Shown: positions 18,884 through 28,647, numbered from the stretch's first letter. The stretch is DNA of 64,000 bases from Streptomyces sp. NBC_01551 (GCF_026339935.1 NZ_JAPEPX010000001.1:1656501-1720500); one strand, 5' to 3'. Notes: generated from the sequence alone by a model not told the origin. Translations and numbers: made by a program.

Positions 18884-19081
18884 TTACGTGGCCTGCGGGG
18901 TACGGGTCGCCGCGGCCTCGAGTACGTGCTCGGTTTCGACCCGGTCCTTGGCTCTGCGGCGGTCTTCGAGGACCGCGGTCCAGGCATTGCGCCGGGCACC
19001 GCTCATGAGCAGGGATTCGATGCCGCGGAAGGCGTCGGTGAAGGACGGGATGGCGATGGCGCGAACGGGCGCGGCCTGCAT
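18884..19081 (-). CDS. small conserved-looking protein (65 aa)
   Basis: 65 residues from ATG with GAGAGGG upstream. Compact, mixed-charge protein (start MQAAPVRAIAIPSFTDAFRG) without membrane segments. Only 10 nt separate its stop from the downstream DUF4191 start, so the two are probably co-transcribed. I recall a protein of this size at this place in other Streptomyces, but assign no function. Confidence 0.65.
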   Translation of the reverse strand: MQAAPVRAIAIPSFTDAFRGIESLLMSGARRNAWTAVLEDRRRAKDRVETEHVLEAAATRTPQAT

Positions 19082-19195
19082 AAGTCGATCCCTCTCTCGG
19101 TGCTCGCGTCGGCGAAGTGTGTGCGCTGCGTGGACCCAGCGTCACTGACTGGTGTTACCAGGGCATGACCGGCCGGTCAAACGTGATGAAATATT

Positions 19196-19245
19196 GACGC
19201 GGCCCGCCGGGCTCCTCTTCCCTCGAAGAGCCTAGGGGCCGCGTC
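19196..19245 (-). terminator. lipA terminator
   Basis: Outer 10-bp stem GACGCGGCCC with its complement and an inner CTCTTC-CCTC-GAAGAG hairpin, about 100 nt beyond the lipA stop. Confidence 0.75.
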
Positions 19246-19346
19246 GATGCGGTGTTACCCACTGGTAAGACTTTGTGCGTGACTTCACGGACTCCACTGT
19301 GTAGTCCGCGTCACACGCCGCGTCACACGTCGCGCCGCACTCCGCT

Positions 19347-20294
19347 TCACACGGTCGCGCGCTTCTCCATCGCCTGCTGGTAGAGGCGCCCGGCGCGGTA
19401 CGAGGAACGGACCAGCGGGCCCGACATCACACCGGAGAAGCCGATCTCCTCGGCCTCCTTCGCCAGCTCGACGAACTCGGCCGGCTTCACCCAGCGCTCG
19501 ACGGGGTGGTGCCGCGGCGAGGGCCGCAGGTACTGGGTGATGGTGATGAGCTCGCAGCCGGCCTCGTGCAGCTCCTTGAGGGCCTGCGAGACCTCCTCGC
19601 GCTCCTCGCCCATGCCCAGGATCAGGTTCGACTTGGTGACCAGGCCGTAGGCGCGGGCCTGCCGGATCACGTCGAGCGAGCGCTCGTAGCGGAAGCCGGG
19701 GCGGATCCGCTTGAAGATGCGGGGCACGGTCTCGACGTTGTGCGCGAAGACCTCGGGGCGGGAGGCGAAGACCTCCTCCAGCAGCTCCGGGACCGCGTTG
19801 AAGTCGGGGGCCAGCAGCTCGACCTTGGTGTGGCCGGCCTCGCGGCCCGCCGTCTGCTGGTGGATCTGGCGGACGGTCTCCGCGTACAGCCAGGCACCGC
19901 CGTCGGCCAGGTCGTCGCGCGCGACGCCTGTGATGGTGGCGTAGTTCAGGTCCATCGTGACCACGGACTCGCCGACACGGCGCGGCTCGTCCCGGTCCAG
20001 GGCCTCGGGCTTGCCCGTGTCGATCTGGCAGAAGTCACAGCGCCGGGTGCACTGGTCGCCACCGATGAGGAAGGTGGCCTCGCGGTCCTCCCAGCACTCG
20101 TAGATGTTGGGACAGCCGGCCTCCTGGCACACCGTGTGCAGTCCTTCGCCCTTCACCAGGGCCTGCATCTTCGTGTACTCGGGACCCATCTTCGCGCGGG
20201 TCTTGATCCACTCGGGCTTGCGCTCGATGGGGGTCTGGCTGTTACGGACCTCCAGGCGCAGCATCTTGCGTCCGTCGGGTGCGACTGCGGACAC
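19347..20294 (-). CDS. lipA: lipoyl synthase
   Basis: 315 residues from GTG at 20294, where conserved LipA sequence begins ([17 protein letters not shown]). The frame is open 33 codons further upstream without similarity. Radical-SAM enzyme inserting two sulfurs into octanoylated carrier domains. The auxiliary cluster cysteines are C56, C61 and C67 (C-x4-C-x5-C) and the radical-SAM cysteines C82, C86 and C89 (C-x3-C-x2-C). The C-terminal RSSYRAG carries the cluster-ligand Ser. It lies 110 nt downstream of lipB in the same direction. Substrates include the two lipoyl domains of the E2 at 7857-9617. Confidence 0.97.
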   Translation of the reverse strand: MSAVAPDGRKMLRLEVRNSQTPIERKPEWIKTRAKMGPEYTKMQALVKGEGLHTVCQEAGCPNIYECWEDREATFLIGGDQCTRRCDFCQIDTGKPEALDRDEPRRVGESVVTMDLNYATITGVARDDLADGGAWLYAETVRQIHQQTAGREAGHTKVELLAPDFNAVPELLEEVFASRPEVFAHNVETVPRIFKRIRPGFRYERSLDVIRQARAYGLVTKSNLILGMGEEREEVSQALKELHEAGCELITITQYLRPSPRHHPVERWVKPAEFVELAKEAEEIGFSGVMSGPLVRSSYRAGRLYQQAMEKRATV

Positions 20295-20404
20295 GACCGG
20301 CTCCCTGTGACTTCGATTCTTCGGCGCCCACCAGGGTACGCCCGTAATTTCATACGCTCTTACGTCCGCCAACCTGGGGGCGGGCGGACGCATTCCCCCG
20401 GCTG

Positions 20405-21202
20405 TCAGCCGGCGGCCGACTCGATCACCCGGGGCCGCGGCTCGGCCTGCTCCAGTACGTCCTTCAGGTGCTTTTCGACGACCGGGACCACCTCGGCGAT
20501 GGTGATCTCCCGGCCCAGTTCGTACGAGAGCGAGGTCACACCGGCGTCCCGGATCCCGCAGGGGATGATCCGGTCGAACCAGGTGCTGTCCGGGTTCACG
20601 TTGAGCGCGAAGCCGTGCATGGTGACGCCCTTGGCGACGCGGATGCCGATGGCGGCGAGCTTGCGGTCCTCGCGGCGCTGGCCGGCGTTGGAGGGGGCGT
20701 ACTCGGGGCCGTTCAGGCGCGGGTCGAACTCCTCGTCCGTCAGCCGCGGGTCGAAGTCGAGGGCGAGGCCGCCGATCCTCGGGCGCTCCTCGACCGGGTC
20801 GCCGAGCACCCAGACCCCGGAGCGGCCCTCCACCCGGGTGGTCTCCAGGCCGAACTCGGCGGCGGTGCGGATCAGCGCCTCCTCCAGGCGGCGGACGTGC
20901 GCGACGACGTCCACCGGCCGGGGCAGCTTCATGATCGGGTAGCCGACCAGCTGGCCCGGGCCGTGCCAGGTGATCTTGCCGCCGCGATCCACGTCGATGA
21001 CGGGCGTGCCGTCCAGCGGGCGCTCGGCGGGGTCGGTGCGGCGCCCCGCCGTGTACACGGGCGGGTGCTCCAGCAGCAGGCAGGTGTCGGCCGTCTCGTC
21101 GGCGAAGCGGGCGGCGTGCACGCGCCGCTGCTCGTCCCAGGCCTGGGTGTACTCGACGGATTCCGGCCCGAAGCCCAGATGGACAAACCGAAGCTCAGAC
21201 AC
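20405..21202 (-). CDS. lipB: octanoyl-ACP:protein octanoyltransferase
   Basis: 265 residues from GTG at 21202 with GAGGAGG upstream; the longer open frame adds unrelated Arg/Pro-rich sequence. It moves octanoate from ACP to the lipoyl domains, the step before LipA. Family motifs: [14 protein letters not shown] (about 43-56), [17 protein letters not shown] (about 73-89), and the catalytic pair Lys181 ([10 protein letters not shown]) and Cys215 ([14 protein letters not shown]). An acidic insertion of about 25 residues ([20 protein letters not shown]) precedes the lysine strand. Confidence 0.96.
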   Translation of the reverse strand: MSELRFVHLGFGPESVEYTQAWDEQRRVHAARFADETADTCLLLEHPPVYTAGRRTDPAERPLDGTPVIDVDRGGKITWHGPGQLVGYPIMKLPRPVDVVAHVRRLEEALIRTAAEFGLETTRVEGRSGVWVLGDPVEERPRIGGLALDFDPRLTDEEFDPRLNGPEYAPSNAGQRREDRKLAAIGIRVAKGVTMHGFALNVNPDSTWFDRIIPCGIRDAGVTSLSYELGREITIAEVVPVVEKHLKDVLEQAEPRPRVIESAAG

Positions 21203-21279
21203 CGCGGCGCCTCCTCGTTGAACCTGCTGTGTGCACGTATCGCACCCAGCCAAGAGTACGGCGGCCCGCGCGAGCCCCC

Positions 21280-21591
21280 TCAGGCGCCCGGCGCGGACCC
21301 TGGCGGCGGGCCCGGCAGCGGCCCGGGACCGGGCTCCGGCGGGGGCCCCGGCAGCTGACGGGGGCGGCGCCTGCCCCTGGCGGGCCGGTCCGGGTCCTCG
21401 TCGGCCCTCGGCAGCCGGCGGTGGCCCTCCGAGTGGTCGTTCACCCAGCCGCACACCCCGCACGCGTACCGCCCGTCGAGCCCCGCGATGTACGTGCCGC
21501 ACCGCCGGCACTCGGCTTCGGTCAGCTCGGGCGCGGTCAGCGGGGTGGTGGACTCGCGAGGGGGGTCCGGCCTGGTGGGCCATCGGGTCAT
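21280..21591 (-). CDS. small zinc-ribbon protein
   Basis: 103 residues from ATG; no clear ribosome site. Central zinc ribbon [20 protein letters not shown] (two CxxC pairs about 14 residues apart), followed by a low-complexity Arg/Pro/Gly tail. Probably a small metal-binding or nucleic-acid-contacting protein. It lies 77 nt ahead of lipB on the same strand. The start is uncertain; a shorter form from the residues before the first CxxC is possible. Confidence 0.6.
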   Translation of the reverse strand: MTRWPTRPDPPRESTTPLTAPELTEAECRRCGTYIAGLDGRYACGVCGWVNDHSEGHRRLPRADEDPDRPARGRRRPRQLPGPPPEPGPGPLPGPPPGSAPGA

Positions 21592-21764
21592 GGCCCGCAG
21601 CGTACGCGGACGGAAGGGGTCGATCCGTAAAGAGCCCTACCGGTTCTGCACACGATCGGATGAATGTGGGGCAGAGCGGGCGGTATGAACGAAGTTCGCC
21701 GCTACATTCACGCCGTTCACAGGGCCGGGACTCCGGTCCGTCACGTCAGGAAACCGTGGAGCCG

Positions 21765-23204
21765 ATGACGGAACGACCTGCCCAGCGCGTCCCCAACCGG
21801 CAGCTCGCGGCGCTGATCGCGGAAGCCGGGTTCTCCAACGCCGGGCTCGCCCGCCGCGTCGACCAGCTCGGCCTGGAACACGGTCTCGACCTGCGCTACG
21901 ACAAGACATCCGTGACCCGCTGGCTGCGCGGGCAGCAGCCGCGCGGGACCACCCCCGCGCTGATCGCCGAGGTCTTCACCCGGCGCCTCGGGCGCCGACT
22001 GTCGGCGCAGGACCTGGGCCTGGACGCGTGCGCCCCCGTGTACGCGGGTCTGGAGTTCGCTGCCACCCCGGAGGAGGCCGTGGACATCGCGAGCGGGCTG
22101 TGGCGCAAGGACTCCGGCTCCCACGCCGAGCTGCGGAAGATCGCCTTCACCCCGGCCGGGCTGGTCGTGCCCAGCCGGGACTGGCTGATCGGGCGGGCCG
22201 ACGAACGCGTCGGACGCGGCGCCGATCCGGCCGCCGCCCGGGTCCCGGTGCAGGGCCGCGCCTCCGTGCCCCGCCAGCGGCAGATCGACCGGGGCCCCGG
22301 CCAGCGGGTGACCGGCGGCGACATCGCAGCGCTGCGGTCGGTGAGCGAGCTGTTCCGGACCCTGGACCACGCGTACGGCGGCGGGCACGCGAGGCAGGCC
22401 CTGGTGCGGTACCTGGAGCACGAGGCGGAGCCGATGCTCCGCGGGACCTACGGGGAGACCACCGGGCGGCGGCTGTTCGCGGCCGCCGCCGACCTGACCC
22501 GGCTCGCGGGCTGGACCTCGTACGACATCGCCGCGCACGGGCTGGCCCAGCGGTACTTCGTCCAGGCGCTGCGCCTCGCCCAGGCCGCCGGGGACCGGCC
22601 GTACGGGTCGTACGTGCTGGTCACGATGAGCCGCCAGGCGGTCTACCTCGGCCACGGCCGGGAGGCGGTGCAGCTCGCCCGGGTGGCCCAGCAGGGCGTC
22701 GGCTCCGGCCCGCCGCCGGTCGTACAGGCGCTGCTGCACTCGGCGGAGGCCCGGGGGCACGCGGTGCTGGGCGAGGTACGGGCGGCCACGGCCTCGCTGG
22801 TGCGGGCCGAGCGGTCGCTGGGCGCGGCCCGGCCGGGGGACGACGTACCGCACTGGGCGAAGGCCTTCGACGAGGCGCAGCTGGCGGACGAGTTCGGGCA
22901 CTGCCACCGGGACCTCCAGCAGTACCGGGCCGCGGCGCAGCACGCGGAGCGCTCGCTCCAGCTGCGGGCCCCGGGGTACGCGCGGTCGAGGCTGTTCTGC
23001 CGGGTGGTGCTGGCCACGGCCCGGCTGGGGCTGGGCGAGCTGGACCAGGCGTGCGCGCTGGGCGCGGAGGCGGCGCAGCAGGCGATGGAGATGCGGTCGG
23101 TGCGCGCGGTGGAGTACGTGCGGGACTTCGAGCGGCGGCTGGAGCCGTACCGGGACGCCTCGGCGGTACGGACCTACCGGGACCGGGTCTCGGCACTGTC
23201 GTGA
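21765..23204 (+). CDS. NsdA-like transcriptional regulator with TPR-type repeats
   Basis: 479 residues from ATG at 21765; GTG at 21756 adds only three residues and is a credible alternative. The N-terminal region (about 8-70) is an HTH-like domain: LAALIAEAGFSNAGLARRVD, then TSVTRWLRGQQPRG. The remainder is alpha-helical with TPR-like pairs (YFVQALRLAQAAGD, ALLHSAEARGHAVLGE, AEQRSLQLR-type helices), the layout of NsdA, a Streptomyces repressor of sporulation and antibiotic production. Whether this copy is NsdA itself or a paralogue cannot be settled here. Followed by a repeated-palindrome terminator. Confidence 0.75.
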   Translation: MTERPAQRVPNRQLAALIAEAGFSNAGLARRVDQLGLEHGLDLRYDKTSVTRWLRGQQPRGTTPALIAEVFTRRLGRRLSAQDLGLDACAPVYAGLEFAATPEEAVDIASGLWRKDSGSHAELRKIAFTPAGLVVPSRDWLIGRADERVGRGADPAAARVPVQGRASVPRQRQIDRGPGQRVTGGDIAALRSVSELFRTLDHAYGGGHARQALVRYLEHEAEPMLRGTYGETTGRRLFAAAADLTRLAGWTSYDIAAHGLAQRYFVQALRLAQAAGDRPYGSYVLVTMSRQAVYLGHGREAVQLARVAQQGVGSGPPPVVQALLHSAEARGHAVLGEVRAATASLVRAERSLGAARPGDDVPHWAKAFDEAQLADEFGHCHRDLQQYRAAAQHAERSLQLRAPGYARSRLFCRVVLATARLGLGELDQACALGAEAAQQAMEMRSVRAVEYVRDFERRLEPYRDASAVRTYRDRVSALS

Positions 23205-23216
23205 CGGCGTTGTCGT

Positions 23217-23262
23217 GACGGCGCCGTCACGACGAAGGCGCCGTCCTGAAGACGGCGCCGTC
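23217..23262. terminator. tandem-palindrome terminator
   Basis: The palindrome GACGGCGCCGTC occurs twice (23217-23228, 23251-23262) with a third partial copy between them, allowing alternative 9-bp stems. It lies between convergent genes. Confidence 0.7.
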
Positions 23263-23315
23263 ATGAAGAACGGGGTCCGGTTCCTCTCGGGACCGGACCC
23301 CGGACGTGGTGGTTC

Positions 23316-24578
23316 TCAGGCCGCCACCGGAAGGGCGGGCTCCGCGGTGACCGGGAGCGGGATGCCGAAGTCGCGCAGGGCGGCGGTGGCGGCGCGCCGG
23401 GCCGAGTGCAGTGCGCCCTGGACGGTGTTGCTGTCGCGGTGGTCGCCGCACACGTACAGCCCGGCCAGGACCCGTACGGGCCGCCGCAGGTCGTAGGGCG
23501 GGGGCATGGCCGGGACGGCCTCCGGGGTGTGGTGGACGGCCAGCGCCTCCCAGTCCCGGGTCGAGGTGTCGTAGAGCCGGGCCAGGCGCGAGGCGACGGT
23601 GCGCGCCGGGGGCGGCGGGCCGAGCACGGTGGTGGTGACCAGAGAGCGGCCGGCCGGGGCCCGCGTCGGGTCGACCGCGCTCATCACGGTGGTGTGGGCG
23701 ACGGGCCACTTGGGGTCGCCGTCCAGCAGCAGCGAGCCGTCCCACGGAAGCGGGCCGGCGGTGGCGTGGTGCAGGACGGTGACCTCGTGGAAGCGGGGCA
23801 CGCGCAGCCCGGGCAGCAGCTCGGCGGCGGCGCGGGCGCCGGTGGCCAGGAGCACGGAGCGGCAGCTGAAGTCACCGTGCTCCTCGGTGGTGACCAGGTT
23901 GGTCGCCACCGAGCGGACCCGGACCCCGGTGCGCACGGTGCCGGGCGGCAGGGCGGCGGCGAGGAGCCCGGGCAGGGTGGCCGCGCCGCCCTCGGGCACG
24001 GCCAGCCGGCCGCGGGCGAAGGTGCGCAGGGCCAGGTCGGCGACGCGGCTGGAGGTGGCGAGCTCCGGGTCGCAGAGCAGGGTGGCGAGCAGGGGGCGCA
24101 GGGTCGCGCCGAGACCGAGGCCGCGGGAGCGCAGGGCGGCCGCGGCGGTGCGTTCCGGGCGGGCCAGGACCCGCTCGACGGGCAGGGCGGCGAGCCGGCC
24201 GAGGACGGCGCTGAGCCGGGCCTGGTCGAAGGAGCCGCTGGCCAGGGCGCGGGCCGGCGTGCGGGCTCCGGCCCGGTGCTGTTTGCCGTCGCTGTGGACC
24301 AGAACGCCGGGCGCGAAGGTCCGCAGCGTGAGGGCCTCCAGGCCGGGGGTGCGTTCGAGCTCCGTGTACGCGGTGTTGAGCGGTCGGCCGATCCGGTCCA
24401 GCCGGAACCCGTCGACCTGCTCGGTGGCCATCCGTCCGCCGGGGCCGTCGGCGGCCTCCAGGACGGTGACGGTGACCCCTGCGGCGATCAGGTGCTGTGC
24501 GGCCGCGAGTCCTGAGACTCCGGCTCCTACGATGACGACGTCCGCATGGTGCGCGGCATGGTGTGAGCTGGTGAGCAC
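23316..24578 (-). CDS. FAD-dependent amine oxidase-like oxidoreductase
   Basis: 420 residues from GTG at 24578 with GGGGAGGGG upstream. N-terminal dinucleotide motif VVIVGAGVSGLAAAQHL (about 15-31) then EAADGPGGRMAT, as in flavin monoamine oxidases and phytoene-desaturase-like proteins. The C-terminal FAD motif is LAGLYVCGDHRDSNTVQGAL (about 378-397), close to the plant-type SOUL/lycopene-cyclase-like group. No signal peptide; substrate unknown. The next gene downstream in the same direction lies upstream-to-downstream as 24736-25656 then this gene, with a 157-nt gap. Confidence 0.85.
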   Translation of the reverse strand: MLTSSHHAAHHADVVIVGAGVSGLAAAQHLIAAGVTVTVLEAADGPGGRMATEQVDGFRLDRIGRPLNTAYTELERTPGLEALTLRTFAPGVLVHSDGKQHRAGARTPARALASGSFDQARLSAVLGRLAALPVERVLARPERTAAAALRSRGLGLGATLRPLLATLLCDPELATSSRVADLALRTFARGRLAVPEGGAATLPGLLAAALPPGTVRTGVRVRSVATNLVTTEEHGDFSCRSVLLATGARAAAELLPGLRVPRFHEVTVLHHATAGPLPWDGSLLLDGDPKWPVAHTTVMSAVDPTRAPAGRSLVTTTVLGPPPPARTVASRLARLYDTSTRDWEALAVHHTPEAVPAMPPPYDLRRPVRVLAGLYVCGDHRDSNTVQGALHSARRAATAALRDFGIPLPVTAEPALPVAA

Positions 24579-24735
24579 GTGCCCCTCCCCGAGGTCGGCG
24601 CGGCTGTGTGGGGATCCTCCTTCCCCCAACGGGCTCCACCAGAACCCGAGTTCGGTCAGCTATTACGGACAACTCCGGTCGCACGGCGGTCGCATACGGG
24701 TCACGAACGGTCGCACGGCGGTCGGGCGTGCGCTG

Positions 24736-25656
24736 TCAGTCGGACCCGGAGCGGGACCGGGCCCGGTCGGCGAGCGCGGCGCGGATGGCCTCGTCGATGC
24801 CGGGGTACGTGAACGCGAACCCGGACTCCAGCAGCCGGGCGGGCCGCGCGCGCTGACTGCCCAGCACGTCCTGCGAGAACTCGCCGAGTACGAGGCGCAG
24901 CGCGAACGCCGGTGCCGGGAACGGGGTCGGGCGGTGCAGTACGCGGCCCATCGCGGCGGTGATCTCGCGGTTGGTCAGGGGCTCGGGGGCGGTCAGGTTC
25001 ACCGGACCGGAGAGTTCCGGGGTGTCGATCAGGTGCCGCAGGGCGGCGATGTGGTCGTGCAGGGCGATGTACGGCCAGTACTGGCGGCCGTCTCCGAGGC
25101 GGCCGCCGAGGCCGGCGCGGAAGAGGGGGAACATCTTTCCCCAGGCGCCGCCCTCGGGGGCGATGACCAGTCCGGTGCGGGCCAGCACGGTCCGCACGCC
25201 GGCCGCGGCGGCGGGGCGGGTGGCGGCCTCCCAGTCGACGCAGACGGAGGGCAGGAACCCCTGCCCGGCCGGGGCCCGCTCGTCGAGCGGGCGGTCCCCG
25301 GCGTCCCCGTAGTAGCCGACGGCGGAGCCGCTGACGAGCACGCCGGGCGGGGTGTCGAGCGCGGCGAGCGCGCGGGCGACGGCCGCGGTGCCGAGCACCC
25401 GGCTGTCGCGGATCTCCCGCTTGTAGGCGGCGGTCCACCGGTGGTCGCCGACCCCGGCCCCGGCCAGGTGCACGACGGCCGCGCAGCCGGCGAGCCCGGC
25501 GGGGTCGACGTACCCGCGCCGGGGGTCCCAGTACGCCTCGTCGCCGGCGGCGGGCTCCCGGCGCACGAACCGCACGACGTCGTGCCCGTCGGCGCGCAGG
25601 CTCCGCACGAGCGCCGACCCGATGAGGCCACTGGCCCCGGTGACCGCGATACGCAT
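24736..25656 (-). CDS. TIGR01777-type NAD-dependent epimerase/dehydratase
   Basis: 306 residues from ATG. Extended SDR fold with TGASGLIGSALVRSL (about 6-20), HLAGAGVGDHRW, the catalytic-region GYYGDAG, and the C-terminal DUF1731-type segment (GEFSQDVLGSQRARPARLLE). These are YfcH/SulA-like proteins of unknown substrate, linked in some bacteria to cell division. Leftward gene, upstream of the FAD oxidoreductase. Confidence 0.9.
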   Translation of the reverse strand: MRIAVTGASGLIGSALVRSLRADGHDVVRFVRREPAAGDEAYWDPRRGYVDPAGLAGCAAVVHLAGAGVGDHRWTAAYKREIRDSRVLGTAAVARALAALDTPPGVLVSGSAVGYYGDAGDRPLDERAPAGQGFLPSVCVDWEAATRPAAAAGVRTVLARTGLVIAPEGGAWGKMFPLFRAGLGGRLGDGRQYWPYIALHDHIAALRHLIDTPELSGPVNLTAPEPLTNREITAAMGRVLHRPTPFPAPAFALRLVLGEFSQDVLGSQRARPARLLESGFAFTYPGIDEAIRAALADRARSRSGSD

Positions 25657-25780
25657 CCCCCCATCCTGCCGGGTCGCCGCGCGGCGGCACACGACCCCGC
25701 GCCGCAGCGCCGCCCCCCGGCCCCACCACGCACCGCCCGGACGGGGCAGCGGCCGGGGCAAGGTCAGGCCGTCCCCAGCC

Positions 25781-26485
25781 TCAGGCCGTCCCCAGCCAGG
25801 TGCCCACGCCGTACGTGACCGCCATCGCCAGGGTGCCGCCGCCGACATTGCGCAGGACGGCCGTGCGGCGGGCCGCGCCGCCCAGGCGGGCGCTGACGAC
25901 GCCGCACACCGTCAGGGCCGCGACCACCGCCGCCACCGTCACCGGCACCCGCCAGGACGGCTCCGGCAGGACGACCGCCAGCAGCGGCAGCACCGCCCCC
26001 ACCGTGAAGGCGACCAGGCTCGCGAACGCCGCGTGCCACGGGTTCGCCAGCTCGTCCGGGTTGATCCCCAGCTCCACCCGCGCGTGCGCCCGCAGCGCGT
26101 CCCGCTCCGTCAGCTGGACGGCCGCCTCCCGCGCCACCTCCCGGCTCAGCCCCCGCCCCTCCAGCAGCCCCGTCAGCTCCTCCAGCTCCGCGTCCGGATC
26201 CTCGGCGAGCTCCCGCCGCTCCACCTCCAGCGCCGCCCGCTCCGAGTCCCGCTGGGAGCTCACCGAGACGTACTCCCCCGCCGCCATCGACAGCGATCCC
26301 GCCAGCAGCCCCGCCACCCCGGCCGTCAGGATCGCCGCCCGCGAGGTCGTGGCCCCGGCCACGCCCACCACCAGGCCGGCGGTGGAGATGATCCCGTCGT
26401 TGGCGCCGAGCACCCCCGCGCGCAGCCAGTTCAGCCGGGTGCTGATCTCGGCGCTCTGGGCGCCCCGCGGCGCGTCGTCCGTCAC
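25781..26485 (-). CDS. VIT1/CCC1-family iron/manganese transporter
   Basis: 234 residues from GTG at 26485. VIT/CCC1 layout: first helix LRAGVLGANDGIISTAGLVV, second helix with LAGSLSMAAGEYVSVSSQRD, a cytoplasmic Glu-rich metal-binding loop (about 75-135), and three C-terminal helices. Such proteins export Fe(II) or Mn(II) from the cytosol. Divergent from the PP2C phosphatase gene, 76 bp apart. Confidence 0.9.
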   Translation of the reverse strand: MTDDAPRGAQSAEISTRLNWLRAGVLGANDGIISTAGLVVGVAGATTSRAAILTAGVAGLLAGSLSMAAGEYVSVSSQRDSERAALEVERRELAEDPDAELEELTGLLEGRGLSREVAREAAVQLTERDALRAHARVELGINPDELANPWHAAFASLVAFTVGAVLPLLAVVLPEPSWRVPVTVAAVVAALTVCGVVSARLGGAARRTAVLRNVGGGTLAMAVTYGVGTWLGTA

Positions 26486-26561
26486 GCCCCCACTGTCGTG
26501 CCCTACGGCGTACGGGGCCACCCGGCGTGCGCGCCCCGGATCCCGGCACCAGGGTGGAGGG

Positions 26562-27680
26562 GTGAGACGCGTACGCGAGGAGCCGGGCTGGCTGCGCGGT
26601 GAGCCGCCGCCGCGCTGGGCCCGGATCGCGCCCGCGGTGGCCATGGTGGTGCTGTGCCTCGCCCAGTGGCTCACCCCCGGCAACGTCGAGCTGGGCTACT
26701 TCCTGGCCGGGCTCCCGCCCGTCGCCGCGTTCTCGTACGGCGCCACCGGCACGGCCGTCTTCGCCACGCTGGTCCTGCTCCTGCTCGGCGTCCCCCAGCT
26801 CGGCGTCGCGCACGCCCGCGGCACCGACCTGGCGACGGTGGCGGTGGTCGGGCTGCTCAGCGTGGTCATCGCCTGGGTGCGCCACCGCCGGGACGCCCAG
26901 CTGGTCAGCGTCCGCACGGCGGCCGAGGCGGCGCAGCTGGCCGTCCTGCCGCCGGTACCGGAACAGGTGGGTCCGGTGCGCTGCGCCGGGCTCTACCGGG
27001 CGGCCCAGCAGGGCACCCTGGTCGGCGGCGACCTGTACGACGTACGGATAGGGCCCTACGGGGTACGGGCGGTGGTCGGGGACGTCCAGGGCCACGGCCT
27101 GGCGGCCGTCGGCACCGTGGCGGCGCTGCTCGGCGCGTTCCGCGAGGGGGTGCTGGACGACGCGGAGCTGGTGGCGGTGGCCACTCGGCTGGACCGGCGG
27201 CTGCTGGCGGACGCGGCAGACGGCCCGCTGGAGCATCCGGAGCTGTTCGCGACGGCGGTGCTGCTGGAGTTCCCGCCGGGGCGGGACGTCGTACGGATCG
27301 TGTCGTGCGGGCACCCGCCGGTGCTGCTGCTGCGCGGGCACTCCGTCGCGGAGGTGGCGGCGGAACCCGGACCCCCGCTCGGCCTGGGACTCGCCGGGCC
27401 GGCCCTGCCCGCGGCGACCGAGCTCCCGCTGCTCGCGGGCGACCGGCTGCTCGCGCACACAGACGGCGTCACCGAGGCCCGGGACGCGGCGGGCCACTTC
27501 TATCCGCTGTCCCTGCGGATCCCGTCCCTCACCACCGACCCGGCGGGGCTGACCACGGCGGTCTGGCGCGACCTGGTCGCCTTCTCCGACGGCGGCCCCC
27601 GCGACGACGTGGCCCTGCTGGTGCTCTCCCTCCCGGGCCCCACCCCGGGCCTCGACCCCGGACCCGGACCGGCCCCCTGA
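26562..27680 (+). CDS. membrane-anchored PP2C/SpoIIE-type phosphatase
   Basis: 372 residues from GTG. Three transmembrane helices (about 22-110) are followed by an SpoIIE-type PP2C domain: LVGGDLYDVR and VVGDVQGHGLAAV (metal-binding Asp residues), LLAHTDGVTEARD, and the closing GPRDDVALLVLS. This class dephosphorylates anti-anti-sigma factors in partner-switching pathways; many Streptomyces paralogues exist, so the partner is unknown. The start is uncertain, as the purine-rich run abuts the GTG. The C-terminus is Gly/Pro-rich. Confidence 0.87.
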   Translation: MRRVREEPGWLRGEPPPRWARIAPAVAMVVLCLAQWLTPGNVELGYFLAGLPPVAAFSYGATGTAVFATLVLLLLGVPQLGVAHARGTDLATVAVVGLLSVVIAWVRHRRDAQLVSVRTAAEAAQLAVLPPVPEQVGPVRCAGLYRAAQQGTLVGGDLYDVRIGPYGVRAVVGDVQGHGLAAVGTVAALLGAFREGVLDDAELVAVATRLDRRLLADAADGPLEHPELFATAVLLEFPPGRDVVRIVSCGHPPVLLLRGHSVAEVAAEPGPPLGLGLAGPALPAATELPLLAGDRLLAHTDGVTEARDAAGHFYPLSLRIPSLTTDPAGLTTAVWRDLVAFSDGGPRDDVALLVLSLPGPTPGLDPGPGPAP

Positions 27681-27694
27681 CCGGCCGGCCGGGA

Positions 27695-27728
27695 CCCTCG
27701 GGAAGCCGCGGCTGCGGCCTCCCGAGGG
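27695..27728. terminator. hairpin after the phosphatase gene
   Basis: CCCTCGGGA and its complement as the outer stem, with an inner GCCGC/GCGGC stem. It lies between convergent genes. Confidence 0.75.
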
Positions 27729-27754
27729 GTGATACCGCGCGGCGAGCCGAGGAC

Positions 27755-28015
27755 TCAGCTCCCGTTGCCCTCGCGGATGAACGAACGCACCATCTTGCAG
27801 GTGAGGTTGGAGGGCCGGTGGATCCCCACTCGGACGGCCATCGTCCGGATCTTCCGGTTGGTGGCGCGCTTGGGGTCGTACGTCCCGGTGTCGAGCAGGG
27901 ATATCGCCAACCGCATCGCCTTCAGACGGCGGTTGTGGCTCTCGTACCACTCCCGGGGCAGCCCCGGCGGCAGCGGCTTCTTCTTCGGCATCACAATGAC
28001 AGCGGCAGCGGCCAT
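27755..28015 (-). CDS. small basic protein of unknown function
   Basis: 86 residues from ATG at 28015, supported by GGGAGG 6 nt upstream; the internal Met at codon 9 is an alternative. Strongly basic and helical: PREWYESHNRRLKAMRLAIS, then TNRKIRTMAVRVGIHRPS. No membrane segment or Cys pair. The gene and its upstream region are less GC-rich than their neighbours. I recall several such small WYxxHNRRLKAM proteins in Streptomyces genomes but no function; nucleic-acid binding is plausible from the charge. Confidence 0.7.
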   Translation of the reverse strand: MAAAAVIVMPKKKPLPPGLPREWYESHNRRLKAMRLAISLLDTGTYDPKRATNRKIRTMAVRVGIHRPSNLTCKMVRSFIREGNGS

Positions 28016-28158
28016 CTACAGCCTCCCAAACGGTAGTTGGCTTCCTGTCGTTCTCCCTCGATTTTACCGGCGGCCACTGACAATCGCCCCTGGCCAGACC
28101 CACTTCGGGCCGTTCCCGCCAGCCCCGTCCGTCACGCCTTCTGGCTACCCTGGGCGCC

Positions 28159-28530
28159 ATGGAGATCTGGATCAACCCCGCCTGTTCGAAGTGCCGCAGC
28201 GCGCTGACCCTGCTGGACGCGGAAGGCGCCGAGTACACCGTGCGCCGCTACCTGGAGGACGTCCCCTCCGAGGCCGAGATCCGCGAGGTGCTGGGCCGCC
28301 TGGGGCTGGAGCCGTGGGACATCACCCGCACCTCGGACCCGCTGGCCAAGGAGACCGGCGTACGGGGGCTGCCGCGCGAGGAGACCGAGGAGGCGCGGGG
28401 CCGCTGGATCGCCCACCTGGCCGCGCACCCGAAGCTGATCCAGCGCCCGATCATCACCGCCGAGGACGGCACGGCCGTGGTCGCCCGCTCCGAGGAGGCC
28501 GTCCGCGACGCCCTCTCCCGCAAGGGCTAG
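28159..28530 (+). CDS. ArsC/Spx-type thioredoxin-fold protein
   Basis: 123 residues. Thioredoxin-like ArsC family: MEIWINPACSKCRSALTLLD with CSKC (C9, C12), cis-Pro region HPKLIQRPIIT (about 96-106). The YffB/ArsC-like arrangement suggests a glutathione- or mycothiol-linked reductase. No arsenical-resistance gene is adjacent, so arsenate reduction is not demonstrated. Confidence 0.87.
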   Translation: MEIWINPACSKCRSALTLLDAEGAEYTVRRYLEDVPSEAEIREVLGRLGLEPWDITRTSDPLAKETGVRGLPREETEEARGRWIAHLAAHPKLIQRPIITAEDGTAVVARSEEAVRDALSRKG

Positions 28531-28647
28531 GCCGGGGCCTCCGCCCCCGGGCGGGGCGGTCTTGATCCGGCCCCCACCCGGCACCTCGTAGGGTGACTCC
28601 ACCACCAAAGGGGATAAACCACCCGAAAAGGCCAGGACGGATCCACC

